Source: Rhodococcus jostii RHA1 (lineage in GTDB: Bacteria; Actinomycetota; Actinomycetes; Mycobacteriales; Mycobacteriaceae). From it: a stretch of 64,000 nucleotides of DNA. Position 1 is the stretch's first letter. The number at the start of each line of letters is the position of its first letter. Below are positions 17,008-25,837 of this stretch, in pieces. The notes beneath the pieces were generated by a model. That model was not told the origin of the DNA and searched no databases. It saw only the letters and a program-made list of their open reading frames with translations. Location of the stretch: positions 6,266,501 through 6,330,500 of the forward strand of contig NC_008268.1 of NCBI RefSeq assembly GCF_000014565.1. The letters are read 5' to 3'. The translations under genes and the position numbers were made by a program.

Positions 17008-18393
17008 ATGCGCATCGCGGAACACGTCGTCGACCTGATCGGCAACACCCCTCTCGTCAAGCTCTCTTCTGTCATCGGTGAGAACCACGGGACCGTTGCA
17101 GCCAAGATCGAATACCTCAACCCGGGTGGAAGCTCGAAGGACCGCATCGCGGTCAAGATGATCGACGCCGCGGAGGCGTCCGGTGAGCTGAAGCCGGGCG
17201 GGACCATCGTCGAGCCCACGTCCGGCAACACCGGGATCGGCCTCGCCCTGGTCGCACAGAAGCGCGGATACAAGTGCGTGTTCGTCTGCCCCGACAAGGT
17301 CAGCGAAGACAAGCGGAACGTCCTCAAGGCCTACGGCGCCGAGGTCGTGGTGTGCCCGACCGCGGTCGCGCCCGAGCACCCGGACAGCTACTACAGCGTC
17401 TCCGACCGGCTCGCACGCGAACTTCCCGGCGGCTGGAAGCCCAACCAGTACTCCAACCCCGGCGGCCCGCAGAGCCACTACGAGACCACCGGCCCCGAGA
17501 TCTGGGCCGACACCGACGGCAAGATCACCCACTTCGTGGCGGGCGTCGGCACCGGCGGCACCATCACCGGCACCGGGCGCTATCTCAAGGAGGTGTCCGG
17601 CGGCAAGGTCAAGGTCATCGGCGCCGACCCCGAGGGTTCCGTGTACTCGGGTGGCACCGGCCGTCCGTACCTGGTCGAGGGCGTGGGCGAGGACTTCTGG
17701 CCGAGCGCCTACGACCCGTCCATCCCCGACGAGATCATCGCCGTGTCCGACGCCGACTCCTTCGAGATGACCCGACGTCTCGCCCGCGAAGAGGGCCTGC
17801 TGGTCGGTGGCTCCTGCGGCATGGCCGTCGTCGCCGCACTCGAGGTGGCCAAGCGCGAGGGCCCCGACGCCGTCATCGTCGTCCTGCTGCCCGACGGTGG
17901 TCGCGGATACCTGTCGAAGATCTTCAACGACAAGTGGATGGCGTCCTACGGATTCCTCCGCACCCCGCTCGACGGCAAGCCCGACGAGAAGACCGTCGGC
18001 GACGTGCTGCGCGGCAAGTCCGGCGAACTCCCGGACCTCGTCCACACCCACCCGTCCGAGACGCTGCGCGACGCCATCGAGATCCTCCGCGAGTACGGGG
18101 TGTCCCAGATGCCCGTCGTCGGCGCGGAGCCGCCCGTCATGGCCGGTGAAGTGGCGGGCAGCGTCACCGAGCGCGACCTGCTCAGTGCCGTGTTCGAGGG
18201 CCGCGCGCACCTCGCCGACCCGGTGGAGAAGCACATGAGCAAGCCGTTCCCGCTCATCGGTTCCGGTGAGCCCGTGTCGGCCGCCACCAAGGCGCTCGGC
18301 GACACCGACGCGCTCATGGTCGTCGACGACGGCAAGCCCGCCGGGGTCATCACCCGCCACGACCTTCTCGGTTTCCTCAGCGCCGGTTCCTAG
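17008..18393 (+). CDS. cbs: Cystathionine beta-synthase, 461 aa
   Basis: PLP enzyme of reverse transsulfuration: homocysteine plus serine gives cystathionine. PLP-binding Lys44 is in GGSSKDR, the phosphate-binding loop is GVGTGGTITG, and SGNTG precedes it. Residues about 335-461 hold two CBS repeats, which in this family can bind adenosyl ligands. Together with metB downstream it forms the sulfur-amino-acid section seen as Rv1077-Rv1079. The promoter region has a 12-base direct repeat TCGGATCAGGGC at 16942 and 16978, 36 bases apart, that may be regulatory. Confidence 0.95.
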   Translation: MRIAEHVVDLIGNTPLVKLSSVIGENHGTVAAKIEYLNPGGSSKDRIAVKMIDAAEASGELKPGGTIVEPTSGNTGIGLALVAQKRGYKCVFVCPDKVSEDKRNVLKAYGAEVVVCPTAVAPEHPDSYYSVSDRLARELPGGWKPNQYSNPGGPQSHYETTGPEIWADTDGKITHFVAGVGTGGTITGTGRYLKEVSGGKVKVIGADPEGSVYSGGTGRPYLVEGVGEDFWPSAYDPSIPDEIIAVSDADSFEMTRRLAREEGLLVGGSCGMAVVAALEVAKREGPDAVIVVLLPDGGRGYLSKIFNDKWMASYGFLRTPLDGKPDEKTVGDVLRGKSGELPDLVHTHPSETLRDAIEILREYGVSQMPVVGAEPPVMAGEVAGSVTERDLLSAVFEGRAHLADPVEKHMSKPFPLIGSGEPVSAATKALGDTDALMVVDDGKPAGVITRHDLLGFLSAGS

Positions 18394-18404
18394 ACGACAC
18401 TGGT

Positions 18405-18440
18405 CCCCGCTGCGCACGGAACGTACCGTGCACAGCGGGG
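18405..18440 (+). terminator. Hairpin after cbs
   Basis: CCCCGCTGCGCACGG pairs with CCGTGCACAGCGGGG with one mismatch around a six-base loop, 11 bases after the cbs stop. It separates cbs from the lipoprotein gene. Confidence 0.7.
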
Positions 18441-18472
18441 TACCGGCGCGGTGTCCGTGAGGGGGAATCACA

Positions 18473-19003
18473 GTGGGTGTTCGTCTGCGTCGTGTTCTGG
18501 TGGTCCCGGCCGTCCTGCTCGGGTTCGCCGCCGCCGGGTGCGGGAACAGCATCGAGGGTGCCGCGGTCGCACAGTCGGGATCGTCGGACGTCGACTCGGT
18601 GTCCTCGGGCACGTCGCCTTCCGGGGCGTCCGCGGACTGCACCGCGCTGACGAAGGCACTCGACCTGGTGTCGGACCGGCCGCATCTCACCGAGGCCGTC
18701 CTGCCCGGATCGACCGATCCGACGTGCTCGTGGTCCAAGGGGCCGACCAACGTCATGAGCACCATCACCGCGTCGGTCAAGCCGCAGGTGACGGATCCTG
18801 CCGTCCTCGTCGAGATGCGGAACGGAACCAACGTCGTCCCCGACCCCCGGTCCGCCGAGTTCGGCGGGGTGGTCCTCGACGTCGTAGCCATGGCGCTGCT
18901 CACCCCGGAACACAGCATCATCGTCAACGCGCTCGACCCCTCCGTCAGCGACGCGACCAAGCTCGACGTCGCGTTCGCGATCGCGGAGTATCTGGAGAAT
19001 TAG
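18473..19003 (+). CDS. Small putative lipoprotein, 176 aa
   Basis: A type II signal peptide is clear: Arg at 4, 6 and 7, a hydrophobic core, and the lipobox AAGC with Cys23. The mature part has a Ser/Gly-rich linker and then a domain with two Cys (ADCTAL and PTCSW) that could form a disulfide, as in DUF3558-like actinobacterial lipoproteins. The function is unknown. It lies between cbs and metB, where M. tuberculosis has the unrelated pra gene. A GTG start is used, with GAGGGGGA upstream. Confidence 0.8.
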   Translation: MGVRLRRVLVVPAVLLGFAAAGCGNSIEGAAVAQSGSSDVDSVSSGTSPSGASADCTALTKALDLVSDRPHLTEAVLPGSTDPTCSWSKGPTNVMSTITASVKPQVTDPAVLVEMRNGTNVVPDPRSAEFGGVVLDVVAMALLTPEHSIIVNALDPSVSDATKLDVAFAIAEYLEN

Positions 19004-19024
19004 GTCCCCACTAGGCTGGGGGCC

Positions 19025-20197
19025 ATGAGTGAGCAGCGCAGCAAAGCGGACAACATCAGCTGGCAGGGGTTCTCCACCAAGGCCGTGCACGCAGGATTCG
19101 ACCCGGACCCGCAGACGGGCGCCGTCAACGTCCCGATCTACGCGAGTTCGACGTTCGCGCAGGACGGCGTCGGCGGCATGCGAAACGGATTCGAATACGC
19201 CCGCACCGGCAACCCCACCCGACGACCGCTCGAGGCCAACCTCGCCGCCCTCGAGTCGGGCACGTACGGTCGCGCCTTCGGCTCGGGCATGGCCGCCACC
19301 GACTGCCTGCTCCGTGCCGCGCTCCGCCCCGGCGACCACCTCGTCATCCCGAACGACGCCTACGGCGGAACGTTCCGCCTGATCGACAAGGTCTTCACCC
19401 AGTGGGGCATCGAGTACACGCCCGCCGCGGTGTCCGACGTGGACGCCGTCCGGGCAGCCATCCGCCCCAACACCAAGCTCGTGTGGGTCGAGACGCCCAC
19501 CAACCCGCTCCTCAACATCGGTGACATCGAGGCACTGTCCGACGTCGCGCACGAGGCAGGAGCGAAGATCGTCGTCGACAACACGTTCGCCTCGCCGTAC
19601 CTGCAGCAGCCGCTGCAGCTCGGCGCCGACGTCGCGCTGCACTCGACCACCAAGTACATCGGCGGACACTCCGACGTCGTCGGTGGCGCACTCGTCACCA
19701 ACGACGAGGAGCTCGACACGGCGTTCGCGTTCCTGCAGAACGGTGCGGGCGCGGTCCCCGGACCCTTCGACGCGTTCCTCACGCTCCGCGGCATCAAGAC
19801 CCTCTCCCTGCGCATGGAGCGGCACAGCGACAACGCCGAGAAGGTCGTCGAACTGCTCACCGGGCACCCCGCGGTGTCCCAGGTCATCTACCCCGGACTC
19901 GAGTCGCATCCCGGCCACAAGGTCGCGGAGAAGCAGATGCGCCGCTTCGGCGGCATGATCTCGGTCCGCCTCGCAGGCGGCAAGCAGGCTGCGCTGGACT
20001 TCTGCTCGCGCACCGAGATCTTCACGCTGGCCGAGTCGCTCGGCGGTGTCGAGTCGCTGATCGAGCACCCGGGCGCCATGACCCACGCCTCGACCGCCGG
20101 TTCGCTGCTCGAGGTCCCGGACGACCTGGTGCGCCTGTCCGTCGGCATCGAGGATGCCGCCGACCTCGTTGGCGACATCGAGCAGGCACTGAAGTAG
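19025..20197 (+). CDS. metB: Cystathionine gamma-synthase, 390 aa
   Basis: Cys/Met-metabolism PLP enzyme. PLP Lys210 is in STTKYIGGHSD, the substrate-binding region YARTGNPTRRPLE and SLGGVESLIEHP are present. It condenses an O-acylhomoserine with cysteine to cystathionine and, with Cbs, links methionine and cysteine pools. Paralogues (cystathionine gamma-lyase, O-acetylhomoserine sulfhydrylase) are similar; the name follows the syntenic Rv1079. A dispersed palindrome begins three bases after its stop. Confidence 0.92.
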   Translation: MSEQRSKADNISWQGFSTKAVHAGFDPDPQTGAVNVPIYASSTFAQDGVGGMRNGFEYARTGNPTRRPLEANLAALESGTYGRAFGSGMAATDCLLRAALRPGDHLVIPNDAYGGTFRLIDKVFTQWGIEYTPAAVSDVDAVRAAIRPNTKLVWVETPTNPLLNIGDIEALSDVAHEAGAKIVVDNTFASPYLQQPLQLGADVALHSTTKYIGGHSDVVGGALVTNDEELDTAFAFLQNGAGAVPGPFDAFLTLRGIKTLSLRMERHSDNAEKVVELLTGHPAVSQVIYPGLESHPGHKVAEKQMRRFGGMISVRLAGGKQAALDFCSRTEIFTLAESLGGVESLIEHPGAMTHASTAGSLLEVPDDLVRLSVGIEDAADLVGDIEQALK

Positions 20198-20199
20198 CA

Positions 20200-20270
20200 G
20201 GCGGCTTCGCCGCCCGTGCGTGGTTGACGAGTCTCTGGACTCGTCAACCACGCACGGGGCGCGGAGCGCC
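20200..20270. repeat. Dispersed palindrome family, copy 2 (perfect)
   Basis: The core is 20213-20258: perfect 21-base arms beginning CCCGTGCGTGGTTGACGAGT around the loop TCTG. A short hairpin (GGCGGCTTCGCCGCC) precedes it and GGCGCGGAGCGCC follows. It fills the metB-ilvA gap. The GGAG inside the last part is also the best ribosome site for ilvA. Confidence 0.9.
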
Positions 20271-20272
20271 CT

Positions 20273-21505
20273 ATGCTGGCCCGCGTGGAGCCTGTCACGC
20301 TGGATCAGATCAGAGCAGCTCGTAAGCTGCTGGACCCCGTCATGCGCCGGACGCCGGTGATCGCGTCCCGGGCGCTGTCGGAACGATGCGGGCACGTCGT
20401 GTCGTTGAAGTGCGAAAACTTACAGCGCACAGGGTCTTTCAAACCGCGCGGTGCGTACAATCGGATCGCGAACCTGTCGGTCGCCGAACGGGCCTGCGGG
20501 GTGGTGGCGGCCAGCGCGGGCAATCACGCGCAGGGCGTGGCCTGGGCGGCCACGGAACTGGGTATCCCGTCCACCGTGTTCATGCCAACCGGCGCACCCC
20601 TTCCGAAACTCGTCGCTACCAAGGCGTACGGCGCCACCGTCCACCTCACGGGCGACACGGTGGACGACGCGCTCGTCGCCGCGAAGGAGTTCGCGAACGA
20701 GACCGGCGCCGTCCTCATCCACCCGTTCGATCACGTCGACATCGTCGCCGGACAGGGGACCGTGGGGCTCGAGATCCTCGAGCAGGAACCCGACGTCGGC
20801 ACGCTCGTCGTCCCGACCGGTGGCGGTGGACTGATCGCGGGTATCGCCGCGGCGGTGAAGGCCACCCGGCCCGACGTGCGGATCGTCGGCGTCCAGGCCG
20901 AGCAGGCGGCCGCCTGGCCGCGTTCGCTGGCGGAGGGCCGCCCGATACCGCTGGAGACCATGTCGACCATGGCCGACGGCATTGCGGTCGGCCGGCCCGG
21001 CGACGTTCCGTTCGCGCACGTCGGCTCGCAGGTCGACGCCATCGTCACGGTCAGCGAGGACGCCCTGTCCCGGGCGCTGCTGCTGTGCCTCGAACGCGCG
21101 AAGCTCATCGTGGAGCCTGCGGGCGCGGCCGCGGTGGCCGCGTTGATCAGCTGCTCGACGGACGAGCTGGGACTCACCGGGAAGGTGTGCGCGGTGCTGT
21201 CGGGTGGCAACATCGACCCGTTGCTGCTCACCCATGTCGTCAATCACGGTCTCCGGGCTGCCGGACGGTATCTCGGTGTGCACGTGACCATTCCGGACCG
21301 ACCGGGTGGTCTGGTCAGTCTCCTCGGCGTGATCAGCGGCAACGGCGCCAGCGTCGTGGACGTCGTCCACTCCCGCACCGGTGGCGCGCTCGCGCTCGAC
21401 GAGGTGGAGGTGTTCCTCACCGTCGAGACCCGTGGTCCCGGACACCGGCAGGATCTCCTTGACGCCCTGCGCGACGCCCAGTACACGATTCGGCTGCAGG
21501 AGTAG
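20273..21505 (+). CDS. ilvA: Threonine ammonia-lyase, 410 aa
   Basis: PLP enzyme turning threonine into 2-oxobutanoate and ammonia, the first step of isoleucine synthesis or a catabolic route. PLP Lys57 is in TGSFKPRG, SAGNHAQG is the substrate loop and TGGGGLIAG the phosphate-binding glycine loop. A single ACT domain (about 330-410, VHVTIPDRPGG) suggests allosteric control, as in the short biosynthetic/TdcB type. The ATG at 20273 is favoured since GGAG, part of the preceding repeat, is six bases upstream; GTG at 20285 is an alternative. It overlaps nothing and converges on the ApbE-like gene. Confidence 0.9.
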   Translation: MLARVEPVTLDQIRAARKLLDPVMRRTPVIASRALSERCGHVVSLKCENLQRTGSFKPRGAYNRIANLSVAERACGVVAASAGNHAQGVAWAATELGIPSTVFMPTGAPLPKLVATKAYGATVHLTGDTVDDALVAAKEFANETGAVLIHPFDHVDIVAGQGTVGLEILEQEPDVGTLVVPTGGGGLIAGIAAAVKATRPDVRIVGVQAEQAAAWPRSLAEGRPIPLETMSTMADGIAVGRPGDVPFAHVGSQVDAIVTVSEDALSRALLLCLERAKLIVEPAGAAAVAALISCSTDELGLTGKVCAVLSGGNIDPLLLTHVVNHGLRAAGRYLGVHVTIPDRPGGLVSLLGVISGNGASVVDVVHSRTGGALALDEVEVFLTVETRGPGHRQDLLDALRDAQYTIRLQE

Positions 21506-21511
21506 CCAGGG

Positions 21512-22282
21512 CTAGCTCGGCCACCCGCCCAGGGTGATCACCCGGAACTCCTGATCCACCAGCCGGGCAGGCAGCTCGAGGTTGGTGAGCCAGTCGATCG
21601 CACCGCCGCCCATACCGACCGCGGCCGTGCTCGACGCGTGCGCGGTGGTGCACGACCCGGCCACCACGGACACGGTCCGCCACAACGAGATCGAGTCGGG
21701 GTGCAGGGGCTTGACGGTGCTGGCGGTCGCGACGGCCGCACCCGACGGGATCGACACCTGGCACGTGGGGTCGCCCGGCAGGTCCTGGACCTGAACCTGC
21801 CAGCCGCCCGGTGGTGTGGTCCCGGCGGTGGCGATGTCTCCGCCGAGCGCGACCAGGACACCGCACCCGAGCAGTTCCGCCGTCGTCGACGCGCAGTGGT
21901 CGGCGGAACTCGCCCGCGCGGTGGCCGTCAGGTCGAGTTCCACCCCGGCGGGGAGCGTGACCTCGGTGCCGTCGACGGTGATCGACCGCCACGACTGGGG
22001 TGCGGGGGCCGACGCCGTGGGGTCGAGTGCGCCCTCCGTGGTCCGCGCCGCGGCGAGGGCGTCGGTGAGGAATCGCGCGAACATCGGTGTGACCGTGTTT
22101 CGGCCTTCGTCGAGCGAGCGGATCTCGGCGTCCGCGCGGTCGCGGTTGACGGCGGCATCGGTGGCCGCGAGGTAACCGCGGATCAGGTTCGACGCCGAGT
22201 TCAGGGCGTCGGGGTCGGTGACGACGATGCGTGCGTGCACACCCCAGGTGGACCATTCGGTTGCGCTGCGTGCGCGGGTCAT
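21512..22282 (-). CDS. ApbE-like protein (FAD:protein FMN transferase family), degenerate, 256 aa
   Basis: The overall order fits ApbE: TEWSTWGVHARIVV at the amino end, LDLTATARASSAD in place of the DLGGIAKGYAxD motif, LGGDIATAG, and the carboxy segment VSVVAGSCTTAHASSTAA. Two hallmark parts are weak or lost: the HxLDPxTG region is shortened to a few residues, and the Asp of the metal-binding aDALaT motif is His here. ApbE enzymes attach FMN to Thr in partner flavoproteins. No FMN-binding partner is adjacent. It may be a non-catalytic homologue. ATG 22282 has GGAGAA seven bases upstream. Confidence 0.68.
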   Translation of the reverse strand: MTRARSATEWSTWGVHARIVVTDPDALNSASNLIRGYLAATDAAVNRDRADAEIRSLDEGRNTVTPMFARFLTDALAAARTTEGALDPTASAPAPQSWRSITVDGTEVTLPAGVELDLTATARASSADHCASTTAELLGCGVLVALGGDIATAGTTPPGGWQVQVQDLPGDPTCQVSIPSGAAVATASTVKPLHPDSISLWRTVSVVAGSCTTAHASSTAAVGMGGGAIDWLTNLELPARLVDQEFRVITLGGWPS

Positions 22283-22307
22283 GTGGTGGTTCTCCGGTCG
22301 CGCGATG

Positions 22308-22499
22308 TCAGGAACCGCTGGAGACGGCGTCCGGTGCGCCGAATCCGGCCGAGACGAGGGGCGCGGCCACCGTCGAATCGGGGGTTGCGGGGTCCGCCGC
22401 CGCCGCCATGCCACCGCCGGCGACCAGTCCGGCGATTCCGGCTGCCGCCAGGACGCGGCGAACGGGAAGCAGGCGGGAAATCCGTCGGTCTTCACTCAT
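22308..22499 (-). CDS. Short secreted or anchored peptide, 63 aa
   Basis: An Arg-rich start (MSEDRRISRLLPVRR), a hydrophobic Ala/Gly core and an AAAADPA cleavage-like site form a plausible signal peptide, leaving about 30 mature residues without recognised features. It lies 25 bases upstream of the ApbE-like gene on the same strand. A GGGGAAG is upstream, but its spacing is long. It could be a small exported protein or a spurious frame. Confidence 0.42.
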   Translation of the reverse strand: MSEDRRISRLLPVRRVLAAAGIAGLVAGGGMAAAADPATPDSTVAAPLVSAGFGAPDAVSSGS

Positions 22500-22631
22500 G
22501 CCGACCAGCTTCCCCGAAGAACCTTAGAACAACCTGGGAAGAATCTGTCTGTCCTCGCCGAGTGCGCACGAGTGCAGTGCACTCCCGGCGTGTCGCATGC
22601 AGTTGTGCGCAGTCGCGCCCGACAGCCGTCG

Positions 22632-22922
22632 GTGCACGAGGTGGAGGAGGTCCGGCCGGGTGAGGGTCTGACACTGCGGGACCTGCGCACCGGTGACCTG
22701 CACGCGATCAGGGAACGAACCGCGAGCCGGCAATTGCACGTCGGGAATCCGATCTGCGCCCGCGTCGTCCCTGCGGGTGACACGTGGCAGATCTTCGGAG
22801 GAATCGAGCCGATCGCGCCGGCTCACCGCGCGCCACTCCTCGAGATGTTGGACGACGAGACCACGGATCCGGCCGACCTGGTCGTGATCCTCAGCGAACG
22901 TTTCGTGCCGGTGCGTGGGTGA
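22632..22922 (+). pseudogene. Fragment resembling the C-terminus of SEC-C-motif proteins
   Basis: About 96 residues read VHEVEEVRPGEGLTLRDL, then RTGDLHAIRERTASR, ICARVVPAGDTWQIFGGIEP. From recall, this resembles the last segment of long actinobacterial proteins that carry an amino-terminal SEC-C metal motif; neither the SEC-C cysteines nor the large middle part is present upstream. The frame continues open to before 22500 without a convincing start. It is best read as a decayed remnant, though a short expressed protein from an internal GTG cannot be excluded. Confidence 0.45.
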
Positions 22923-23068
22923 CCGAGGCGACGTGATTCGCCCGGTGCCGCGCTCCCGCAGGTCACGGTAGGAGACGGATCAATCCCGCAGAATCGCCTC
23001 GCACCTGCTGTGCCCCGTCGTAACGTGAACTCACTCGGTTAGGTGCACCGAGGAGGAGGAGCGCACGT

Positions 23069-24418
23069 ATGTCAGTTGATGCAGCGGCGATCATCGTGGC
23101 GATCACCACCGCAGCGGGGGCCATCGTTCAGGGAGCGGACATACCGCAGCCGGTGAAAGATCAAGCAGCCGAAGCAATTCAGGTGGTCGAGCAGGCCTCA
23201 CCCGACGTTCAGAAACAAGTTGACGAAGCGATATCGACCCTCCCGGAACCGGCCCGCGTGCAGGCCGAGCAGATGGTGGCCCAGGCCTCGGATGTGGTGA
23301 AGCAGGCAACCGACCCCTACATTCCATCGCCGCCCGCCGTCGAGGCGGCGCCGCCGCCCGCCCCGGTTCCCCCACTGGCACTCCCGGACCCTCCACTCGA
23401 CCAGCCCCCCGCGATGAGCGCCCCCGACGTCGGCACGGCGATCGGGGGCCTCGCCGCTCTGCCCGGGGTTCCGGCCCTGATCAGCGGACTCGGATCGCTG
23501 ATCCCGTCCGTCCCCGCCGGCTTCCCCGGTGTCTCGCTCGCGCCGGTCGGCGCCATCGCCGTCTTCGCGCCGTGGATACGGAAGGCCGGGTCGCTGTGCG
23601 AGGGCATCAAGCCGCCGACACTGGCGGCCCTGTACTCCGTCGAGAACGGTTTCCGTTACGGCGCGAACTCGCCGGTGTCCCGGGCAGGGGCCCGCGGTCC
23701 CGGCCAGTTCATGCCCCCTGCCTGGGCCAAATATGGCAAGGACGCGGACGGCGACGGCAAGGTCGACATCAACGGCGTCGCCGACCCGATGATGGCGTCC
23801 GGTCAGATGCTGTGCGACCTGTTCGGGCAGATCGAGGGCTGGAAGAAGGAGGGTGTGGTCAAGGGTGACACCCTCGACCTCACGATCGCCGCCTACAACG
23901 CCGGTGCGGGTGCGGTCCGTACCGCCGGTGGCATGCCCGCCGGCAAGTTCGACTACGAGCACGAAACGCAGCCGTACGTCGCGCGGATCCGATCGCTGGA
24001 GGAGTCGTTCGCACGGATGCTGTCGCCGTTCTTCTACGGTGCGGCCGCCGGTGACACGAGCCGGGTCGTCGAGGCGGCCATGCGGTTCATCGGGCTGCCG
24101 TACGTGTGGGGCGGCGGCAACATCAACGGACCGTCCGGCGGCGGTTTCGACTGCTCCGGACTGACCTCGTTCGCCGTGTACGCCGCAACCGGCGTCAAAC
24201 TGCCCCGTACGTCGGAAACGCAGTGGAATGTGGGTGTGGAGGTGCCGCTGTCGCAGGCCAGGCCCGGAGACCTGCTGTTCGGCAACTGGCAGTCGGGCGG
24301 GCCGGGACACGTCGCGATCTACGTCGGCAACGGCCAGATGCTGCACGCCCCGACGACGGGTGACGTGGTGCGCATCGGTCCCGTGTTCGCCGACATGAAG
24401 GCCCGCAGGGTCTTCTGA
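23069..24418 (+). CDS. Lytic transglycosylase and NlpC/P60 peptidoglycan hydrolase, 449 aa
   Basis: Two cell-wall domains. Residues about 170-310 resemble a soluble lytic transglycosylase (catalytic Glu in YSVENGFRYG, then ARGPGQFMPPAW and AAYNAGAGAV). Residues about 325-449 are NlpC/P60 with Cys362 in FDCSGL and His in GHVAIYVG. A low-complexity Pro/Ala region (about 75-120) separates an amino-terminal helical part. The start MSVDAAAIIVAITTAAGAIV is hydrophobic but not a canonical Sec signal, so export is by an unclear route. It would cut glycan strands and stem peptides, perhaps in cell division or for a translocated element. The start has GAGGAGGAG upstream. Confidence 0.87.
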   Translation: MSVDAAAIIVAITTAAGAIVQGADIPQPVKDQAAEAIQVVEQASPDVQKQVDEAISTLPEPARVQAEQMVAQASDVVKQATDPYIPSPPAVEAAPPPAPVPPLALPDPPLDQPPAMSAPDVGTAIGGLAALPGVPALISGLGSLIPSVPAGFPGVSLAPVGAIAVFAPWIRKAGSLCEGIKPPTLAALYSVENGFRYGANSPVSRAGARGPGQFMPPAWAKYGKDADGDGKVDINGVADPMMASGQMLCDLFGQIEGWKKEGVVKGDTLDLTIAAYNAGAGAVRTAGGMPAGKFDYEHETQPYVARIRSLEESFARMLSPFFYGAAAGDTSRVVEAAMRFIGLPYVWGGGNINGPSGGGFDCSGLTSFAVYAATGVKLPRTSETQWNVGVEVPLSQARPGDLLFGNWQSGGPGHVAIYVGNGQMLHAPTTGDVVRIGPVFADMKARRVF

Positions 24419-24442
24419 TCCCGATCCCGGGCGTCACAGCAG

Positions 24443-24481
24443 AAAACTCCGGCCCGGGCACTGGGCCCGGACCGGAGTTTT
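24443..24481. terminator. Bidirectional terminator between NlpC/P60 gene and greA
   Basis: AAAACTCCGG...CCGGAGTTTT with an inner CCCGGGC/GGGCCCGG stem. The A-run and T-run on either side give an intrinsic terminator in both directions for the convergent genes. Confidence 0.92.
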
Positions 24482-24498
24482 CGGCGGTGGATCCGAGA

Positions 24499-24993
24499 TC
24501 AGCTGTGGTACGGCTCCGCGCTGACGAGCGTCACCTTCATGCTGCTGCCGTTGGGCAGCGTGTATTCGCGGGTTTCGCCGACCTTCGCCTCGAGCAGTGC
24601 GCCACCCAACGGGGAGTTGGGGGAGTAGACCTCGAGTTTGTTGTCGCGTGCACCCTCTTCGCGGGTGGCGATCAGGAACGTTTCGGTGTCCTTCTCGTCG
24701 CCGTCGTAGTACACCTTCACCACGGAACCGGGCAGTGCGACACCGGACTGGGTGGGCGCTTCGCCGACCTTCGCGCTGTTCAGGAGTTCCTGAAGCTGGC
24801 GGATGCGTGCCTCCTGCTGACCCTGCTCTTCGCGGGCCGCGTGGTAGCCACCGTTCTCCTTCAGATCGCCCTCTTCGCGACGCTCGTTGATCTCGGCGGC
24901 GATGACCGGACGATTGGCAATGAGCTGGTCGAGTTCGCTCTTGAGCCTGTCATGTGACTCCTGGGTCAGCCAGGTCACCTGGGTCTCGGTCAT
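24499..24993 (-). CDS. greA: Transcription elongation factor GreA, 164 aa
   Basis: The amino-terminal antiparallel coiled coil keeps the tip acidic pair in [17 protein letters not shown], which reaches the RNA polymerase active site and stimulates cleavage of backtracked RNA. The carboxy FKBP-like domain (about 85-160) follows with [14 protein letters not shown] 24993 is chosen because GAGGGAG is nine bases upstream; a GTG four codons before overlaps it. It is syntenic with Rv1080c. A long palindrome lies about 130 bases upstream. Confidence 0.95.
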   Translation of the reverse strand: MTETQVTWLTQESHDRLKSELDQLIANRPVIAAEINERREEGDLKENGGYHAAREEQGQQEARIRQLQELLNSAKVGEAPTQSGVALPGSVVKVYYDGDEKDTETFLIATREEGARDNKLEVYSPNSPLGGALLEAKVGETREYTLPNGSSMKVTLVSAEPYHS

Positions 24994-25122
24994 CTCGATC
25001 ACTCCCTCGTAGTTGGAGCCGCCGGGCTCCCTCGACAGACCACTGCAACAGCAGTGATCAACGGCTCGGCAGAATTCGACGGCCGGGGCCGTTCGATTTC
25101 CGCCTTGCCGCCAATGCAGCAA

Positions 25123-25149
25123 TACACGGTTCCAAACCGGAACCGTGTA
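25123..25149. promoter_or_regulatory. Palindrome upstream of greA
   Basis: TACACGGTTCC-AAACC-GGAACCGTGTA: perfect 11-base arms with a five-base spacer, in the 227-base gap between the DUF4307 gene and greA. It could be an operator or a short hairpin in the greA leader, or the terminator of the DUF4307 gene. Confidence 0.45.
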
Positions 25150-25220
25150 CCAGGCGATTCTAGCACGATCGGGGAGCGCAAACCCCGAATAACCCGAACG
25201 GTCGCTCGGGTGCGCCGGTG

Positions 25221-25646
25221 TCAGCCGCGGGTCAGATAGGCGGGAACGTCCAGGCTGCAGCCGTAGATGTCGCCCATCGCGGGCGGGCGGGACGTGTAGA
25301 CGGGGGCGGTGACTTTCACCGTCTGGTCTTCCCCGCCGGCGATGTAGACCTCGCGCCGGCCGGTCTCGGAACCGTCCTTGGACCGGGAGCGGACGATGCA
25401 GACCGCCGCCTGTGACGGATCCTCCCGGGTGACGGTGAACGTGATGTCCAGCTGCGAATCACTCACCAGATCGAACGACGTGGCCTCACTGTCGATCTCG
25501 GAGACGGCGAACTTGTCGTAGGCGACGAACGCCACGATCACACCGACGACCACGACCGCCGCGGACAGCGCCCACACGAGCCAGCGCTTCGGGCGCGCAG
25601 GCTTTGCCGCGGCTGTGTATCGGCCCGGGGGAAGCGTTCTCGTCAT
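25221..25646 (-). CDS. DUF4307 single-pass membrane protein, 141 aa
   Basis: A Pro/Lys-rich cytoplasmic amino tail, one transmembrane helix (about residues 22-43, [19 protein letters not shown]) and an extracytoplasmic beta domain with two Cys (AAVCIVRS and IYGCSLD), likely disulfide-linked. It matches the Rv1081c position and the DUF4307 pattern. The function is unknown. It is divergent from mca and upstream of greA on the same strand. Confidence 0.82.
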   Translation of the reverse strand: MTRTLPPGRYTAAAKPARPKRWLVWALSAAVVVVGVIVAFVAYDKFAVSEIDSEATSFDLVSDSQLDITFTVTREDPSQAAVCIVRSRSKDGSETGRREVYIAGGEDQTVKVTAPVYTSRPPAMGDIYGCSLDVPAYLTRG

Positions 25647-25837
25647 TTCTCAACTCTCGTACCGCTCCGGTTCCACGTAACTCACAGCACTCGAGCGGGG
25701 GCACGGCTGCAAGCGGAACTCTCGGGTGGAACTATAGAGGACGTGCGTCAGTGCGCCGTCAGCGATGGCGGAGGGCGAGAGCGCGCGACACGGACAAGCC
25801 GGCAACGGCTACTGGCGAAGTTGAGGTGAACGAATAC

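Noticed and set aside
15850..18960. A 1036-codon minus-strand open frame covering cbs and beyond
   Set aside because: Only its last 340 codons show protein-family similarity (the GDSL esterase). The rest is antisense to the clear cbs and lipoprotein genes, as expected of GC-rich DNA with few stops.
22923..23068. c-di-AMP (ydaO-type) riboswitch before the NlpC/P60 gene
   Set aside because: Such switches often precede actinobacterial wall hydrolases, but the gap is short and lacks the conserved GGGGA and CGGGG core blocks.
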